Assembly (NCBI RefSeq): GCF_902729435.1
Contig: NZ_LR746522.1
Span: 10,684 to 74,683 of the forward strand
DNA: 64,000 nucleotides
Source of the DNA: Magnetospirillum sp. UT-4
Lineage (GTDB): Bacteria; Pseudomonadota; Alphaproteobacteria; Rhodospirillales; Magnetospirillaceae
Direction of reading: 5' to 3'
Position 1 is the first letter of the stretch. Each line of letters opens with the position of its first letter. Under the pieces are notes generated by a model. The model saw nothing but the letters and a program-made list of their open reading frames with translations. It had not been told where the DNA came from and did not search any database. Made by a program: the position numbers and the translations under genes. Positions 1-8,149 of the stretch are shown here, piece after piece.

Positions 1-17
1 TTTTCGGCTGTTAAGGG

Positions 18-205
18 CCCCCTCGCCCGCCTGCGGGAGAGGGGGCGAGCGTCAGCGAGCCGGGGTGAGGGCGGCGCGTGTCCACGCGCCCAAGACCTGG
101 AGAGACAGCCGCTTTCGCTGTCGCGAAGCGCACCTGGCGGTGCGCGCCCTCTCCCTCCCGTCGCTGTCGCGACGGGCCCCTCCCTCTCCCGCTGGCGGGC
201 GAGGG
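18..205. repeat. GC-rich palindromic intergenic repeat (CTCGCCCGC family), copy 1
   Basis: The left arm begins CCCCCTCGCCCGCCTGCGGG and the right arm ends CCCGCTGGCGGGCGAGGG, so the element is a long imperfect palindrome with a variable centre. A relative with the same arms lies at 52814-52969. Open frames in it are by-products of its base composition. The stretch from base 1 to the first gene at 379 holds only this repeat, a half-element at 292-315 and unstructured sequence. Confidence 0.7.
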
Positions 206-291
206 AAATTATGTCTACTGCGGCCAGCGTCACCCTGGACGCAGCCGTCACCAAGGGCTTCGAAAGGCGTTCCGAAAATTAAACCGGACAG

Positions 292-315
292 CCGCGGGTC
301 AAGCCCGCGCATGAC
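292..315. repeat. Half copy of the 'GGGTCAAGCCCG..TGACG' repeat
   Basis: CGCGGGTCAAGCCCGCGCAT followed by GACG matches the right arm of the palindromic element at 46646-46732. The matching left arm is not visible here, so this looks like a decayed or partial copy just upstream of tsaE. Confidence 0.45.
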
Positions 316-378
316 GAGAAGGCAACCGTCTCCATTCGGACATTTGCGTCCGCCCCCCGCGCGGGCTAGAACACCGGG

Positions 379-846
379 ATGACCGTGACGATTGCGCTCG
401 ACCTGGCCGACGAGGCCGCCACCGGCCGCCTGGGCGAGGCGCTGGCGGCGCGGGCGCGGCCGGGCGACGTGATCGCGCTGGAGGGTCCGCTGGGCAGCGG
501 CAAGAGCACCCTGGCGCGGGCCTTCGTCCGCGCCCTGACCGCCGCCGACGAGGAGGTGCCCAGCCCCACCTTCACCCTGGTCCAGACCTACGAGACCGCA
601 TCGGGCGCGGTCTGGCATTTCGACCTCTACCGCCTGGAGCGGCCCGACGACGCCTACGAGCTGGACATCGAGGACGCGCTTGCCGACGGCATCTGCCTGA
701 TCGAATGGCCGGACCGGCTGGGGCCGCTGCTGCCGGCCCGCCGCCTGCACCTGACCCTGGCCCCGGGCGCGGCCGAGACCGCCCGCACCGCCACCCTGGA
801 CTCCCACCGCCAGTGGGACGACCGCATCGGAGACATATCGGTTTGA
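379..846 (+). CDS. tsaE: tRNA (adenosine(37)-N6)-threonylcarbamoyltransferase ATPase subunit TsaE
   Basis: 155 aa, the usual TsaE length. TsaE is the P-loop ATPase that works with TsaB and TsaD in the cytoplasm to make the t6A37 modification on ANN-decoding tRNAs. The Walker A motif GPLGSGKST lies at about residues 37-45, and the family blocks SPTFTLVQTY and HFDLYRL follow, with LIEWPDRLG further on. The ATG at 379 is the only start that gives the normal N-terminus. The stop (844-846) overlaps the TTG start of the next gene, implying translational coupling. tsaE-amgK-murU is a common alphaproteobacterial order. Confidence 0.95.
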   Translation: MTVTIALDLADEAATGRLGEALAARARPGDVIALEGPLGSGKSTLARAFVRALTAADEEVPSPTFTLVQTYETASGAVWHFDLYRLERPDDAYELDIEDALADGICLIEWPDRLGPLLPARRLHLTLAPGAAETARTATLDSHRQWDDRIGDISV

Positions 847-1835
847 GCGATCGCGAAACCCTGATCCGCCAGTTCCTCGCCCGTGCCGGCTGGGGCGAGG
901 CCCGACGCGGCCGCCTGGCCGGCGACGCCAGCTTCCGCCATTACGACCGCCTGGCCGAGGGCGAGCGCCGCGCCGTGCTGATGGACGCGCCGCCGCCCAA
1001 GGAAAAGGTGATGCCGTTCATCGCCGTCGCCATGCACCTGGAGCGGCTGAACCTGTCCGCCCCCCGCCTGCTGGCGGTGGACATCGAGAACGGCCTGCTG
1101 CTGCTGGAGGATCTGGGCGACGACACCTATACCCGCCTGCTCGCCGCCGGCGCCGACGAGGATTCCCTTTACGCCCTGGCGGTCGATGTTCTGGCCCGCA
1201 TCGCCGCCGACCCCCAGGCCATCCCGCTCGGCCTGCCGGCCTATGACGACATCCGCCTGCTGTCCGAGGCCGGCCTGCTCACCGAGTGGTACATGCCGGC
1301 GGTGCTGGGCCGGGAGATCGCGGCGGCGGCCCGGGCCGAGTACGAGGCCGTCTGGCGCGGTCTGTTCCCCATCGCCCGCGCCGTGCCCGACACCCTGGTG
1401 CTGCGCGACTTCCACGTCGACAACCTGATGCGCCTCGACCGCCCCGGCCTGGCCGCCTGCGGCCTGCTGGACTTCCAGGACGCGGTGGCGGGGCCGCTCA
1501 CCTACGACCTGATGAGCCTGCTGGAGGACGCCCGCCGCGACATCGACCCGGCCTTGGCCGGCCGCATGACCGAGCGCTTCCTGGCCCAGCTGCCGGGCCT
1601 CGACCGTCCGGCCTTCGAGGCGTCGTGGGCGGTGCTGGCGGCGCAGCGCCACGCCAAGGTCATCGGCATCTTCACCCGCCTGGCGCGCCGCGACGGCAAG
1701 CCCAACTACCTGGTCCACATCCCCAGGGTGTGGCGCCTGCTGGAGGCGGCGCTGGCCCATCCCGCTTTGGCCCCCCTGGCCGCCTGGCTGGACCGCCACC
1801 TGCCGCCCGAGACGAGAACGGTTCCCACCCCATGA
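843..1835 (+). CDS. amgK: N-acetylmuramate/N-acetylglucosamine anomeric kinase AmgK (APH fold)
   Basis: 330 aa from a TTG start (843-845) that overlaps the tsaE stop. Starting further upstream would read through tsaE. The protein has an aminoglycoside-phosphotransferase fold: the catalytic loop RDFHVDN at residues 188-194 (D189 as base, N194 as metal ligand) and the metal motif DFQD at 210-213. In this family AmgK phosphorylates MurNAc and GlcNAc at C1 during peptidoglycan recycling, and MurU then makes UDP-MurNAc, which bypasses the fosfomycin-sensitive de novo route. murU starts inside this gene's stop codon, which strongly supports the assignment. A generic phosphotransferase is the alternative. 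Confidence 0.9.
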   Translation: MSDRETLIRQFLARAGWGEARRGRLAGDASFRHYDRLAEGERRAVLMDAPPPKEKVMPFIAVAMHLERLNLSAPRLLAVDIENGLLLLEDLGDDTYTRLLAAGADEDSLYALAVDVLARIAADPQAIPLGLPAYDDIRLLSEAGLLTEWYMPAVLGREIAAAARAEYEAVWRGLFPIARAVPDTLVLRDFHVDNLMRLDRPGLAACGLLDFQDAVAGPLTYDLMSLLEDARRDIDPALAGRMTERFLAQLPGLDRPAFEASWAVLAAQRHAKVIGIFTRLARRDGKPNYLVHIPRVWRLLEAALAHPALAPLAAWLDRHLPPETRTVPTP

Positions 1836-2545
1836 GCACCCGCCCCACCCACGCCATGATCCTGGCCGCCGGCCTCGGCCTGCGCATGCGCCCGATCACC
1901 GAGTACACGCCCAAGCCACTGGTGTCGGTGGGTGGCCGCACCATGCTGGACCGCGCCCTCGACCACCTGGCCAAGGCCGAGGTGGGCAAGCTGGTGATCA
2001 ACACCCACTGGCTGGCCGAGCGCATCCACGGCCGCTATGCCGACCGCGCCGACATCACCTTTTCCCACGAGGAGGAGCTGCTGGAGACCGGCGGCGGCGT
2101 CGCCAAGGCCTTGCCGCTGCTGGGCTCCGACCCGTTCTACGTGGTCAATTCCGACATCATCTGGACCGATGGCGCCACCCCCGCCTTGGCCCGCCTGGCC
2201 GAGGCCTGGGACGAATCGCGCATGGATGCCCTGCTGCTGCTGGCCCGCACCGCCACCGCCATGGGCTACGAGGGCCAGGGCGACTTCTTCCTCGATGCCG
2301 CCGGGGTGCCGCGGCGGCGCAAGCCGCGCGAGGTGGCGCCGCTGCTGTTCGCCGGGGTGCAGATCCTGTCGCCGCGCTTGTTCGACGGCGCCCCTTCGGG
2401 CAAATTCTCCCTGAACGTGCTCTACGACCGGGCGCTGGAGGCGGGACGGCTGTTCGGCATCGTCCACGAGGGCCGCTGGTTCCACGTCGGCACCCCCGAC
2501 GCCCTGCCCGAGGTCGAAGCGGCGCTGCGGGATGTGGACGGCTAG
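1832..2545 (+). CDS. murU: N-acetylmuramate alpha-1-phosphate uridylyltransferase MurU
   Basis: 237 aa. Nucleotidyltransferase (sugar-phosphate NTP transferase) fold with the signature LAAGLGLRMRPIT followed by PKPL at residues 11-30. The conserved VVNSDIIW supplies the metal-binding Asp. The ATG at 1832 overlaps the amgK TGA (1833-1835). Family knowledge: MurU converts MurNAc-1-phosphate and UTP to UDP-MurNAc. The neighbouring kinase makes this more likely than a glucose- or mannose-1-phosphate transferase. No terminator follows, only a short palindromic repeat and then addB. Confidence 0.92.
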   Translation: MSTRPTHAMILAAGLGLRMRPITEYTPKPLVSVGGRTMLDRALDHLAKAEVGKLVINTHWLAERIHGRYADRADITFSHEEELLETGGGVAKALPLLGSDPFYVVNSDIIWTDGATPALARLAEAWDESRMDALLLLARTATAMGYEGQGDFFLDAAGVPRRRKPREVAPLLFAGVQILSPRLFDGAPSGKFSLNVLYDRALEAGRLFGIVHEGRWFHVGTPDALPEVEAALRDVDG

Positions 2546-2568
2546 GCCAGTCTCGCCGGTTCGAGTAG

Positions 2569-2611
2569 CCTCATCCTGAGGAGCCGCAACGCGGCGTCTC
2601 GAAGGATGAGG
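2569..2611. repeat. CCTCATCCTGAGG..CGAAGGATGAGG palindrome, copy 1
   Basis: A 43-bp hairpin with CCTCATCCTGAGGAGCCG on the left and GCGTCTCGAAGGATGAGG on the right. A second copy with a different loop lies at 15270-15315. It sits between murU and addB and would form a stem in the transcript. Confidence 0.75.
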
Positions 2612-2642
2612 CTCGACTGAGGCGACGGGAAAGGAGGGGCGC

Positions 2643-5573
2643 ATGGCCAAGGTCTTTCACATCCCGCCCGGCCTGCCCTTCGTCGATACCCTGGCCCGCC
2701 ACGTCATGGCCGAGGCCGGCGGCGATCCGCTGAAGCTGGCGGACACCACCATCCTGCTGCCCAACCGCCGCGCCTGCCGCGCCGCCCGCGACGCCTTCCT
2801 GCGCCATTCCGGCGGCCGGCCGCTGCTGCTGCCGCGCCTTCTCACCATGGAGCCGGGCGAGGACGAGGCCGAGGAATTGTCGCTGCTGGCCGGCGGCGAG
2901 CTGGACATCCCGCGCCCGGTGGACGAACTGGAGCGCCGGCTGGTGCTGACCCGGCTGGTGATGGGGCTGGGCGGCGGCCGCGGCGGCCGCGCGCCGTCGC
3001 CCGACCAGGCGGCGCGGCTGGCCGGCGAGCTGGCCCGGCTGCTGGACGGCGCCGCCATCGAGCGGCTGTCCTTCGACCGCCTGGCCGCCCTGGTGCCGGC
3101 GGATCTGGCCGCCCACTGGCAGGTCACCCTGGACTTCCTGAAGATCGTCACCGAGCACTGGCCGGCGCTGCTGGGCGGGCGGCTGGACCGCCAGGACTGG
3201 GTCAACCGGGTGCTGGCGGCCCGCGCCGCCCAGTGGCGCGACCAGCCCCCCGAGAGTCCGGTGATCGCCGCCGGCTCCACCGGCTCGCGCCCGGCCACCG
3301 CGGACTTGCTGGCGGTGGTGGCGGAGCTGCCGGCCGGCAAGGTGGTGCTGCCCGGCCTCGACCGCCATCTCGACGACCAGGCCTGGGCCTGCCTGGACGA
3401 GGGCCATCCCCAATACGGCCTCAAGCGCCTGCTCGACCATTTGGGCGTCGAGCGCCATCGGGTGCGGCCGCTGGTGCCCGAGCCCGACCCGCGCGCCGCC
3501 CGTTCGGCCCTGCTGGCGGAAGCCCTGCGCCCGGCCGAGGCCTGCGAGGCGTGGCGCAGCCTGCCCGAATTCCCCGCCGCCGCCTTGGCCGGCGTGGCCC
3601 GCCTGGACGCCCCGACCCCGCGCGAGGAGGCCGCCGCCATCGCCCTGCTGCTGCGCCAGGCGCTGGAGGAGGAGGGCCGCACCGCCGCCCTGGTCACCCC
3701 CGACCGCGACCTCGCCCGCCGGGTGGCGGCCGAGCTGCAGCGCTGGGACATCGCCATCGACGATTCCGGCGGCCGGCCGCTGGCGCTGTCCGAGCCCGGC
3801 ACCTATCTGCGCCTGCTCGCCCGCATGGTGGCCGAGGATTTCGCCCCCCACGCCACCCTGGCCTGCCTGAAGCACCCCTTGGCCGCTGGCGGCGACGATC
3901 CCGCCCGCTTCCGCCGCCGCGTGCGTCGCCTCGACCTCGCCTTGCGCGGCCCCCGCCCGGCCCCCGGCCTGGCCGGGCTGCGCGCCGCCGCCGGACTGGC
4001 GGACGGCATGGGGCGCTGGCTCGACGGGCTGGAGGCGCTGCTGGCCCCCTTCGTCGCCGTCATGGGCCGCGACAGCGCGCCCCTGGCCGAGCTGGTGGCC
4101 GCCCACATGGACTGCGCCGAGGCGCTGGCCGGCGAGGCCGCCTTGCCCGGCGCGGCGCGGCTGTGGCGGGGCGAGGCCGGCGAGGCGCTGGCCGCGTTCG
4201 CCGGCGGCCTGGGCGAGGCGGCGGCGACCCTGGGGGCCTCGTTCCCCGCCGTGCCGCCGCGCTTCTATCCCGCCCTGTTCGACGAGCTGCTGTCGGGACA
4301 GGTGTCGCGCCCGGCCTGGGGGCGCCATCCCCGGCTGTTCCTGTGGGGTCCCATGGAGGCCCGCCTGCAGCACGCCGACCTGATGGTGCTGGCCGGCCTC
4401 AACGAGGGCACCTGGCCGGGCGAGCCGCCGCCCGATCCGTGGATGAGCCGGCCCATGCGCGCCGCCTTCGGCCTGCCGGCACCGGAACGCCGCATCGGCC
4501 AGTCGGCCCACGATTTCGCGCAAGGGTTCGCCGCCCCCCGGGTGGTGCTGACCCGCTCGACCCGGGTCGAGGGCACGCCGACGGTGCCGTCGCGCTGGCT
4601 GCTGCGCCTGGAGGCGGTGATGAAGGCGGCCGGGCTGGACTGGGGCGAGGACGGCGGCCAGTGGCTGGACTGGCAGCGCCGCCTCGACCGCGCCGAGTCC
4701 AGGCCCGAGATCCGCCGCCCCGCCCCGCGCCCGCCGGTGGCGGCCCGGCCCCGGCGGCTGTCGGTGACCGAGATCGAGACCTGGATGCGCGACCCCTATG
4801 GGGTCTATGCCAAGCACGTGCTGGGCCTCAGGGCGCTCGACCCGCTGGACGCCGATCCCGGCGCCGCCGAATACGGCACCCTGGTCCACCGCGCCATCGA
4901 ACGCTTCCTGATGGAGGTGCCGGGCGCGCTGCCCGCCGATGCCGAGGACCAATTGCTCGCCATCGGCGAGGAGGTGTTCGCCGAGGCCCTGGCCCGCCCC
5001 GGACTCTGGGCCTTCTGGTGGCCGCGCTTCCGCTCGGTGGCGCGCTGGCTGGTGGAGCACGAACGCGGCCGCCGTTCCCGGGTGCGGCGCAGCTTCTGCG
5101 AGGTCAAGGGCGGGCTGGAGATCGCCGGGCCGGCCGGGCCGTTCCTGCTGCACGCCCGCGCCGACCGCATCGATGCCCTGGCCGACGGCACCCTGGAGAT
5201 CATCGACTACAAGACCGGCAAGGTCCCCGGCCCGGCCGAGGTGGCCGCCGGCTTCTCGCCGCAGCTGCCGCTGGAGGCCGCCATCGCCGCCGCCGGCGGC
5301 TTCGGGGGATTGGACCCGGCGCCGGTGTCGGGCCTGTCGTTCTGGCGCCTGAAAGGCGGCCCGGACGGCGGCGAGGACAAGCCGGCCGGAGACGACCCCG
5401 CCGCCCTGGCGGCCGAGGCGCTGGCCGGCGTCGCCGCCCTGGTGGCGGTCTTCGACGACCCCGCCACCCCCTACGAGGCCCGCCCCAACCCCGGCATGGC
5501 GCCCCGCTACAGCGACTACCTCCACCTCGCCCGCGTGCGCGAATGGGCCAGCGGCGAGGAGGGGGAGGAGTGA
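2643..5573 (+). CDS. addB: Double-strand break repair protein AddB (alphaproteobacterial type)
   Basis: 976 aa, normal for the alphaproteobacterial AddB. It is the partner of the AddA helicase-nuclease in resecting double-strand ends. The N-terminal block ILLPNRRACRAARDAFL (about 37-53) replaces a canonical Walker A. The middle is a helicase-like fold typical of this family. The C-terminus is a PD-(D/E)XK nuclease: FGLVHR-type entry (YGTLVHRAIERFL), then RADRID and IIDYKTGK with D855 and K857. The ATG follows a strong AGGAGGGG. In many alphaproteobacteria addA follows directly; here it is 2.6 kb further on. Confidence 0.93.
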   Translation: MAKVFHIPPGLPFVDTLARHVMAEAGGDPLKLADTTILLPNRRACRAARDAFLRHSGGRPLLLPRLLTMEPGEDEAEELSLLAGGELDIPRPVDELERRLVLTRLVMGLGGGRGGRAPSPDQAARLAGELARLLDGAAIERLSFDRLAALVPADLAAHWQVTLDFLKIVTEHWPALLGGRLDRQDWVNRVLAARAAQWRDQPPESPVIAAGSTGSRPATADLLAVVAELPAGKVVLPGLDRHLDDQAWACLDEGHPQYGLKRLLDHLGVERHRVRPLVPEPDPRAARSALLAEALRPAEACEAWRSLPEFPAAALAGVARLDAPTPREEAAAIALLLRQALEEEGRTAALVTPDRDLARRVAAELQRWDIAIDDSGGRPLALSEPGTYLRLLARMVAEDFAPHATLACLKHPLAAGGDDPARFRRRVRRLDLALRGPRPAPGLAGLRAAAGLADGMGRWLDGLEALLAPFVAVMGRDSAPLAELVAAHMDCAEALAGEAALPGAARLWRGEAGEALAAFAGGLGEAAATLGASFPAVPPRFYPALFDELLSGQVSRPAWGRHPRLFLWGPMEARLQHADLMVLAGLNEGTWPGEPPPDPWMSRPMRAAFGLPAPERRIGQSAHDFAQGFAAPRVVLTRSTRVEGTPTVPSRWLLRLEAVMKAAGLDWGEDGGQWLDWQRRLDRAESRPEIRRPAPRPPVAARPRRLSVTEIETWMRDPYGVYAKHVLGLRALDPLDADPGAAEYGTLVHRAIERFLMEVPGALPADAEDQLLAIGEEVFAEALARPGLWAFWWPRFRSVARWLVEHERGRRSRVRRSFCEVKGGLEIAGPAGPFLLHARADRIDALADGTLEIIDYKTGKVPGPAEVAAGFSPQLPLEAAIAAAGGFGGLDPAPVSGLSFWRLKGGPDGGEDKPAGDDPAALAAEALAGVAALVAVFDDPATPYEARPNPGMAPRYSDYLHLARVREWASGEEGEE

Positions 5574-5592
5574 GGAGAAAAAAAACACTTGG

Positions 5593-5632
5593 GCAACACG
5601 GATGGACGCGAATGGGCACGGATGGACGGGAT
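5593..5632 (+). repeat. Inverted repeat, left arm, flanking the GxxExxY gene
   Basis: GCAACACGGATGGAC (5593-5607) is exactly complementary to GTCCATCCGTGTTGC at 6040-6054. Similarity continues imperfectly for a further 25 bases. The arm also carries an internal near-direct repeat of CACGGATGGAC. Confidence 0.75.
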
Positions 5633-6011
5633 GAAGATTGACCTCGATGCGAGCCTCGACAGGCTGACCGAGAAGATCATCGGATCGGCATTCGCCGTAG
5701 CGAACACACTCGGGCACGGCTTCCTTGAGGTCGTTTACAAGCACGCGCTGATCGAGGAGTTGTCGGCCTCAGGTCTGGAGGCCAGGAAGGAAGTCCCCTT
5801 TCCTGTGCTTTATCGTGGTACGCAGGTCGGGCTCTACGTTGCCGATGTCGTCGTCGAAGGCACGGTGATCGTGGAACTGAAGGCAATAGAGAAACTGACG
5901 CAGTCCAATCGCGCCCAGCTCCTGAACTATCTCAAGGCCAGCGGCCTGCCGGTCGGTCTCCTGTTGAATTTCGGCACGCCGCACATCGAGGTCAAACGAG
6001 TCGTCCTTTGA
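5631..6011 (+). CDS. GxxExxY protein
   Basis: 126 aa from the ATG at 5631; an ATG at 5622 and a TTG at 5589 are in-frame alternatives. The family motif is GHGFLEVVY near the N-terminus. Downstream, VADVVVEGTVIVELKAIE resembles the core of a PD-(D/E)XK-like fold (D, E and K spaced as in that superfamily), and SNRAQLLNYLKASG..GLLLNFG is typical of the family. Biochemical function is not established. The gene has visibly lower GC and mixed codon use compared with its neighbours and is bounded by inverted repeats (5593-5632 and 6015-6054), so it looks like a mobile or horizontally gained cassette inserted after addB. Confidence 0.85.
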   Translation: MKIDLDASLDRLTEKIIGSAFAVANTLGHGFLEVVYKHALIEELSASGLEARKEVPFPVLYRGTQVGLYVADVVVEGTVIVELKAIEKLTQSNRAQLLNYLKASGLPVGLLLNFGTPHIEVKRVVL

Positions 6012-6014
6012 ATA

Positions 6015-6054
6015 TCCGCGTTCATCCGCGCCTATCCGAGTCCATCCGTGTTGC
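6015..6054 (-). repeat. Inverted repeat, right arm, flanking the GxxExxY gene
   Basis: On the minus strand it reads GCAACACGGATGGACTCGGA and onward, matching the left arm at 5593-5632 with an exact 15-bp outer core and an imperfect inner part. Confidence 0.75.
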
Positions 6055-6108
6055 TTGTATCTTTACTTGATGCGCTAAATTGGACCAAACCACACTTGGG
6101 GGAGTGTC

Positions 6109-8043
6109 ATGTCGGTACAGACCTGTGAGATCACGTCGCGCGCCGACGCCATCGCCGCGCTGAACCGCCAGCCCAAGGCGGTGGCCATTTCGCTGCTGTG
6201 GTCGCAGACGGTGGACCTGTTCGCGGCGCGGGTGGACGAGGCGCTGCGGCCGGCGCTGAACGGGCTGCGCCGGCTGGCTCCCGACGGGGTCAAGGTGGCG
6301 GTGGAGTCCATCGAGCGCGAGATGGACGGCTGGCGGGTGCTCATCGACGGCGGCACCGGCGACGAGATGATGATCCCCGACGAGGCCATCGGCGATACCC
6401 TCGCCACCCCCGGCGGCGGGCTGTGCAACCTGGCCCAGGACGTCGAGGTGATCCGCCAGTCGGTGGGCGAGTTCCGCCACCTGCCGCCGGTCCGCCACCT
6501 GTCCTGGGCCGATTCGGCCGAGCAGTTCGGCGCCGAGGCGGTGCCGGGCCGCTCGCGCACCTCGCTGGTGCTGAAGGATGACGGCTTCGACAAGCTGATC
6601 CTGACCGAGCGCGGCCCCAGCTGGGACCGCGCCGCCATCGACCCGCTGGCCATCGAGCGCGCCTTCTACGATTCCGGCGATGCCGTGCTGTTCGTCGGCC
6701 AGGAGCCGGTGGACAGCAAGAAGTTCGAGGAAATCCGCCGGCGCAAGCTGGCAGACCCGGCGCTCAGGGTGTACTGGCTGGTCGGCGGCAACCAGCTGAA
6801 GCGGCTGTTCACCGAATACCGCGACTTCCTGTCGGTGGTCGATGTGGTCAGCCTCAACCTGGCCGAGGCCGCCGGCTTCTTCGGCTTCGAGCCCCTGCGC
6901 AAGCGCCACCGCGATTCCAACGAGCTGCGCAAGATGTACGCCAAGGAGATCGCGCGCCGCGCCCTCGAGCTGGGGGCCAACCACGTGGTCATCACCGACG
7001 GCGCCAAGGGCGCCAGCCTGGCCCGCAAGGCCCGCGGCGGCCATGTGGAGTTCGTCTATTCGCCGCTGATCCACGAGAACACCGTCGCCGTCGATCCGAC
7101 GGTGCGCGAGGATACCGGCTGCGGCGATTCCTTCGCCGCCGCCGTGGCCACCTATTTCCTGGCCTCGCCGGCCCGCTTCAAGCTGAACGAGGCGGCCAAC
7201 TTCGCCCATTACGTCGCCGGCATCGTCTATCAGCGCCGCCGCCCCAAGCTGACCCGCGAGGACGTCCCCTTCATCGCCGAGGCCCATGCCCGGGCGCGGG
7301 CCTGCGGCGCCCTGGTCGGCCACCACGAGGCCTTCGACCGCACCCGCTGCCAGATCCGCCCGGCCGACATGATCTGCCGCGGCCCGGCCCGGAAGGTGCT
7401 GGTGCTGCTGACCGGCGGCGATCCCACCGACCCCGCCCAGCCCCACGTCTCGGGCGCGGCGGCGGCCATCGAGCGCCTGGCCGAGATGTGCCGCACCGGC
7501 GCCTACGGCCGCGCCCCGCTGATCCGCATCGTGCCGCGCGTCACCACCAACCCGGCGGCGCGCGGCCATGCCGGCTATGCCCTGGTCGACCGCGCCGAGA
7601 TGCAGCGCCTGGCCTTCCGCGAATCCTTCCGCAAGGAGCTGGGCAACCCCGAGGGCGAGCCCCGCAACGGCGTGCTGGCCTCGGACCTGGAAGGGCACGA
7701 GGGCGTCTACCTGCTGCGCGTCACCATCCTGGAGGCCATCGAGGTGCTGTCCTCCGAGGATTTCCGCGAGCTGTTCGGCGACATCAAGTTCTGGCACTTC
7801 GCCACCGAGAACATCGACGAACGCATCGCCTGGCATGCCCGCAACCTGGGCGTCACCCGCGAGCAGGGCCAGGAAATCATGCGCCAGGCCCTGCGCGACT
7901 ACGTCATCGAGGAAATGGGCGCCCAGTACCGCTTCAGCCACGCCCGGGCCACCAACCTGGACGAGTTCCAGCAGGAGATGACCGAACAGCTGATCTTCCC
8001 CCTCGACGCCCTGCTGATGGGCATGTTCCGGGGGGCGGTGTGA
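6109..8043 (+). CDS. PfkB/ribokinase-like protein with an uncharacterised C-terminal domain
   Basis: 644 aa, about twice the size of an ordinary PfkB sugar kinase. Residues ~1-400 carry kinase-family marks: a glycine-rich PGGGLCNLAQ at 101-110 where PfkB proteins bind sugar, VVITDGAKGASL at 293-304, and the signature DTGCGDSFAAA at 335-345 with D340 in the catalytic-base position. The usual GAGD is GCGD here, an odd substitution at the anion hole. Residues ~425-644, beginning RKVLVLLTGGDPT, match nothing I recognise. No neighbour suggests a substrate. It starts at ATG 6109 after GGGGGAG. I call it a probable kinase of unknown substrate. Confidence 0.7.
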   Translation: MSVQTCEITSRADAIAALNRQPKAVAISLLWSQTVDLFAARVDEALRPALNGLRRLAPDGVKVAVESIEREMDGWRVLIDGGTGDEMMIPDEAIGDTLATPGGGLCNLAQDVEVIRQSVGEFRHLPPVRHLSWADSAEQFGAEAVPGRSRTSLVLKDDGFDKLILTERGPSWDRAAIDPLAIERAFYDSGDAVLFVGQEPVDSKKFEEIRRRKLADPALRVYWLVGGNQLKRLFTEYRDFLSVVDVVSLNLAEAAGFFGFEPLRKRHRDSNELRKMYAKEIARRALELGANHVVITDGAKGASLARKARGGHVEFVYSPLIHENTVAVDPTVREDTGCGDSFAAAVATYFLASPARFKLNEAANFAHYVAGIVYQRRRPKLTREDVPFIAEAHARARACGALVGHHEAFDRTRCQIRPADMICRGPARKVLVLLTGGDPTDPAQPHVSGAAAAIERLAEMCRTGAYGRAPLIRIVPRVTTNPAARGHAGYALVDRAEMQRLAFRESFRKELGNPEGEPRNGVLASDLEGHEGVYLLRVTILEAIEVLSSEDFRELFGDIKFWHFATENIDERIAWHARNLGVTREQGQEIMRQALRDYVIEEMGAQYRFSHARATNLDEFQQEMTEQLIFPLDALLMGMFRGAV

Positions 8044-8059
8044 GGCCGTCTTTCTCACC

Positions 8060-8145
8060 CGTCGTCCCCGCGCAGGCGGGGACCCAGGAGTCGCGGACGC
8101 GGTGGATGTGCACCCCCTGGGTTCCCGCCTGCGCGGGAACGACGG
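8060..8145 (+). repeat. 86-bp palindromic repeat (CGTCGTCCCCGCGCAGGCGG family), copy 1
   Basis: Outer arms CGTCGTCCCCGCGCAGGCGG and CCGCCTGCGCGGGAACGACG are near-perfect inverted repeats around an asymmetric centre. The copy at 57110-57195 has the same length and the centre in reverse orientation. This copy ends only four bases before the addA start codon. Confidence 0.85.
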
Positions 8146-8149
8146 TTCG

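Noticed and set aside
65-382. Small open frames before tsaE.
   Set aside because: They lie in palindromic repeat sequence, lack ribosome-binding sites and have no protein-like composition.
2571-5744. A 1057-codon minus-strand open frame antiparallel to addB, and similar long antisense frames elsewhere (for example 7934-11704 and 60105-63653).
   Set aside because: In very GC-rich DNA with GCC/CTG codons the opposite strand stays open by composition. The translations are low-complexity Gly/Arg/His/Gln and lack motifs; the sense genes are certain.
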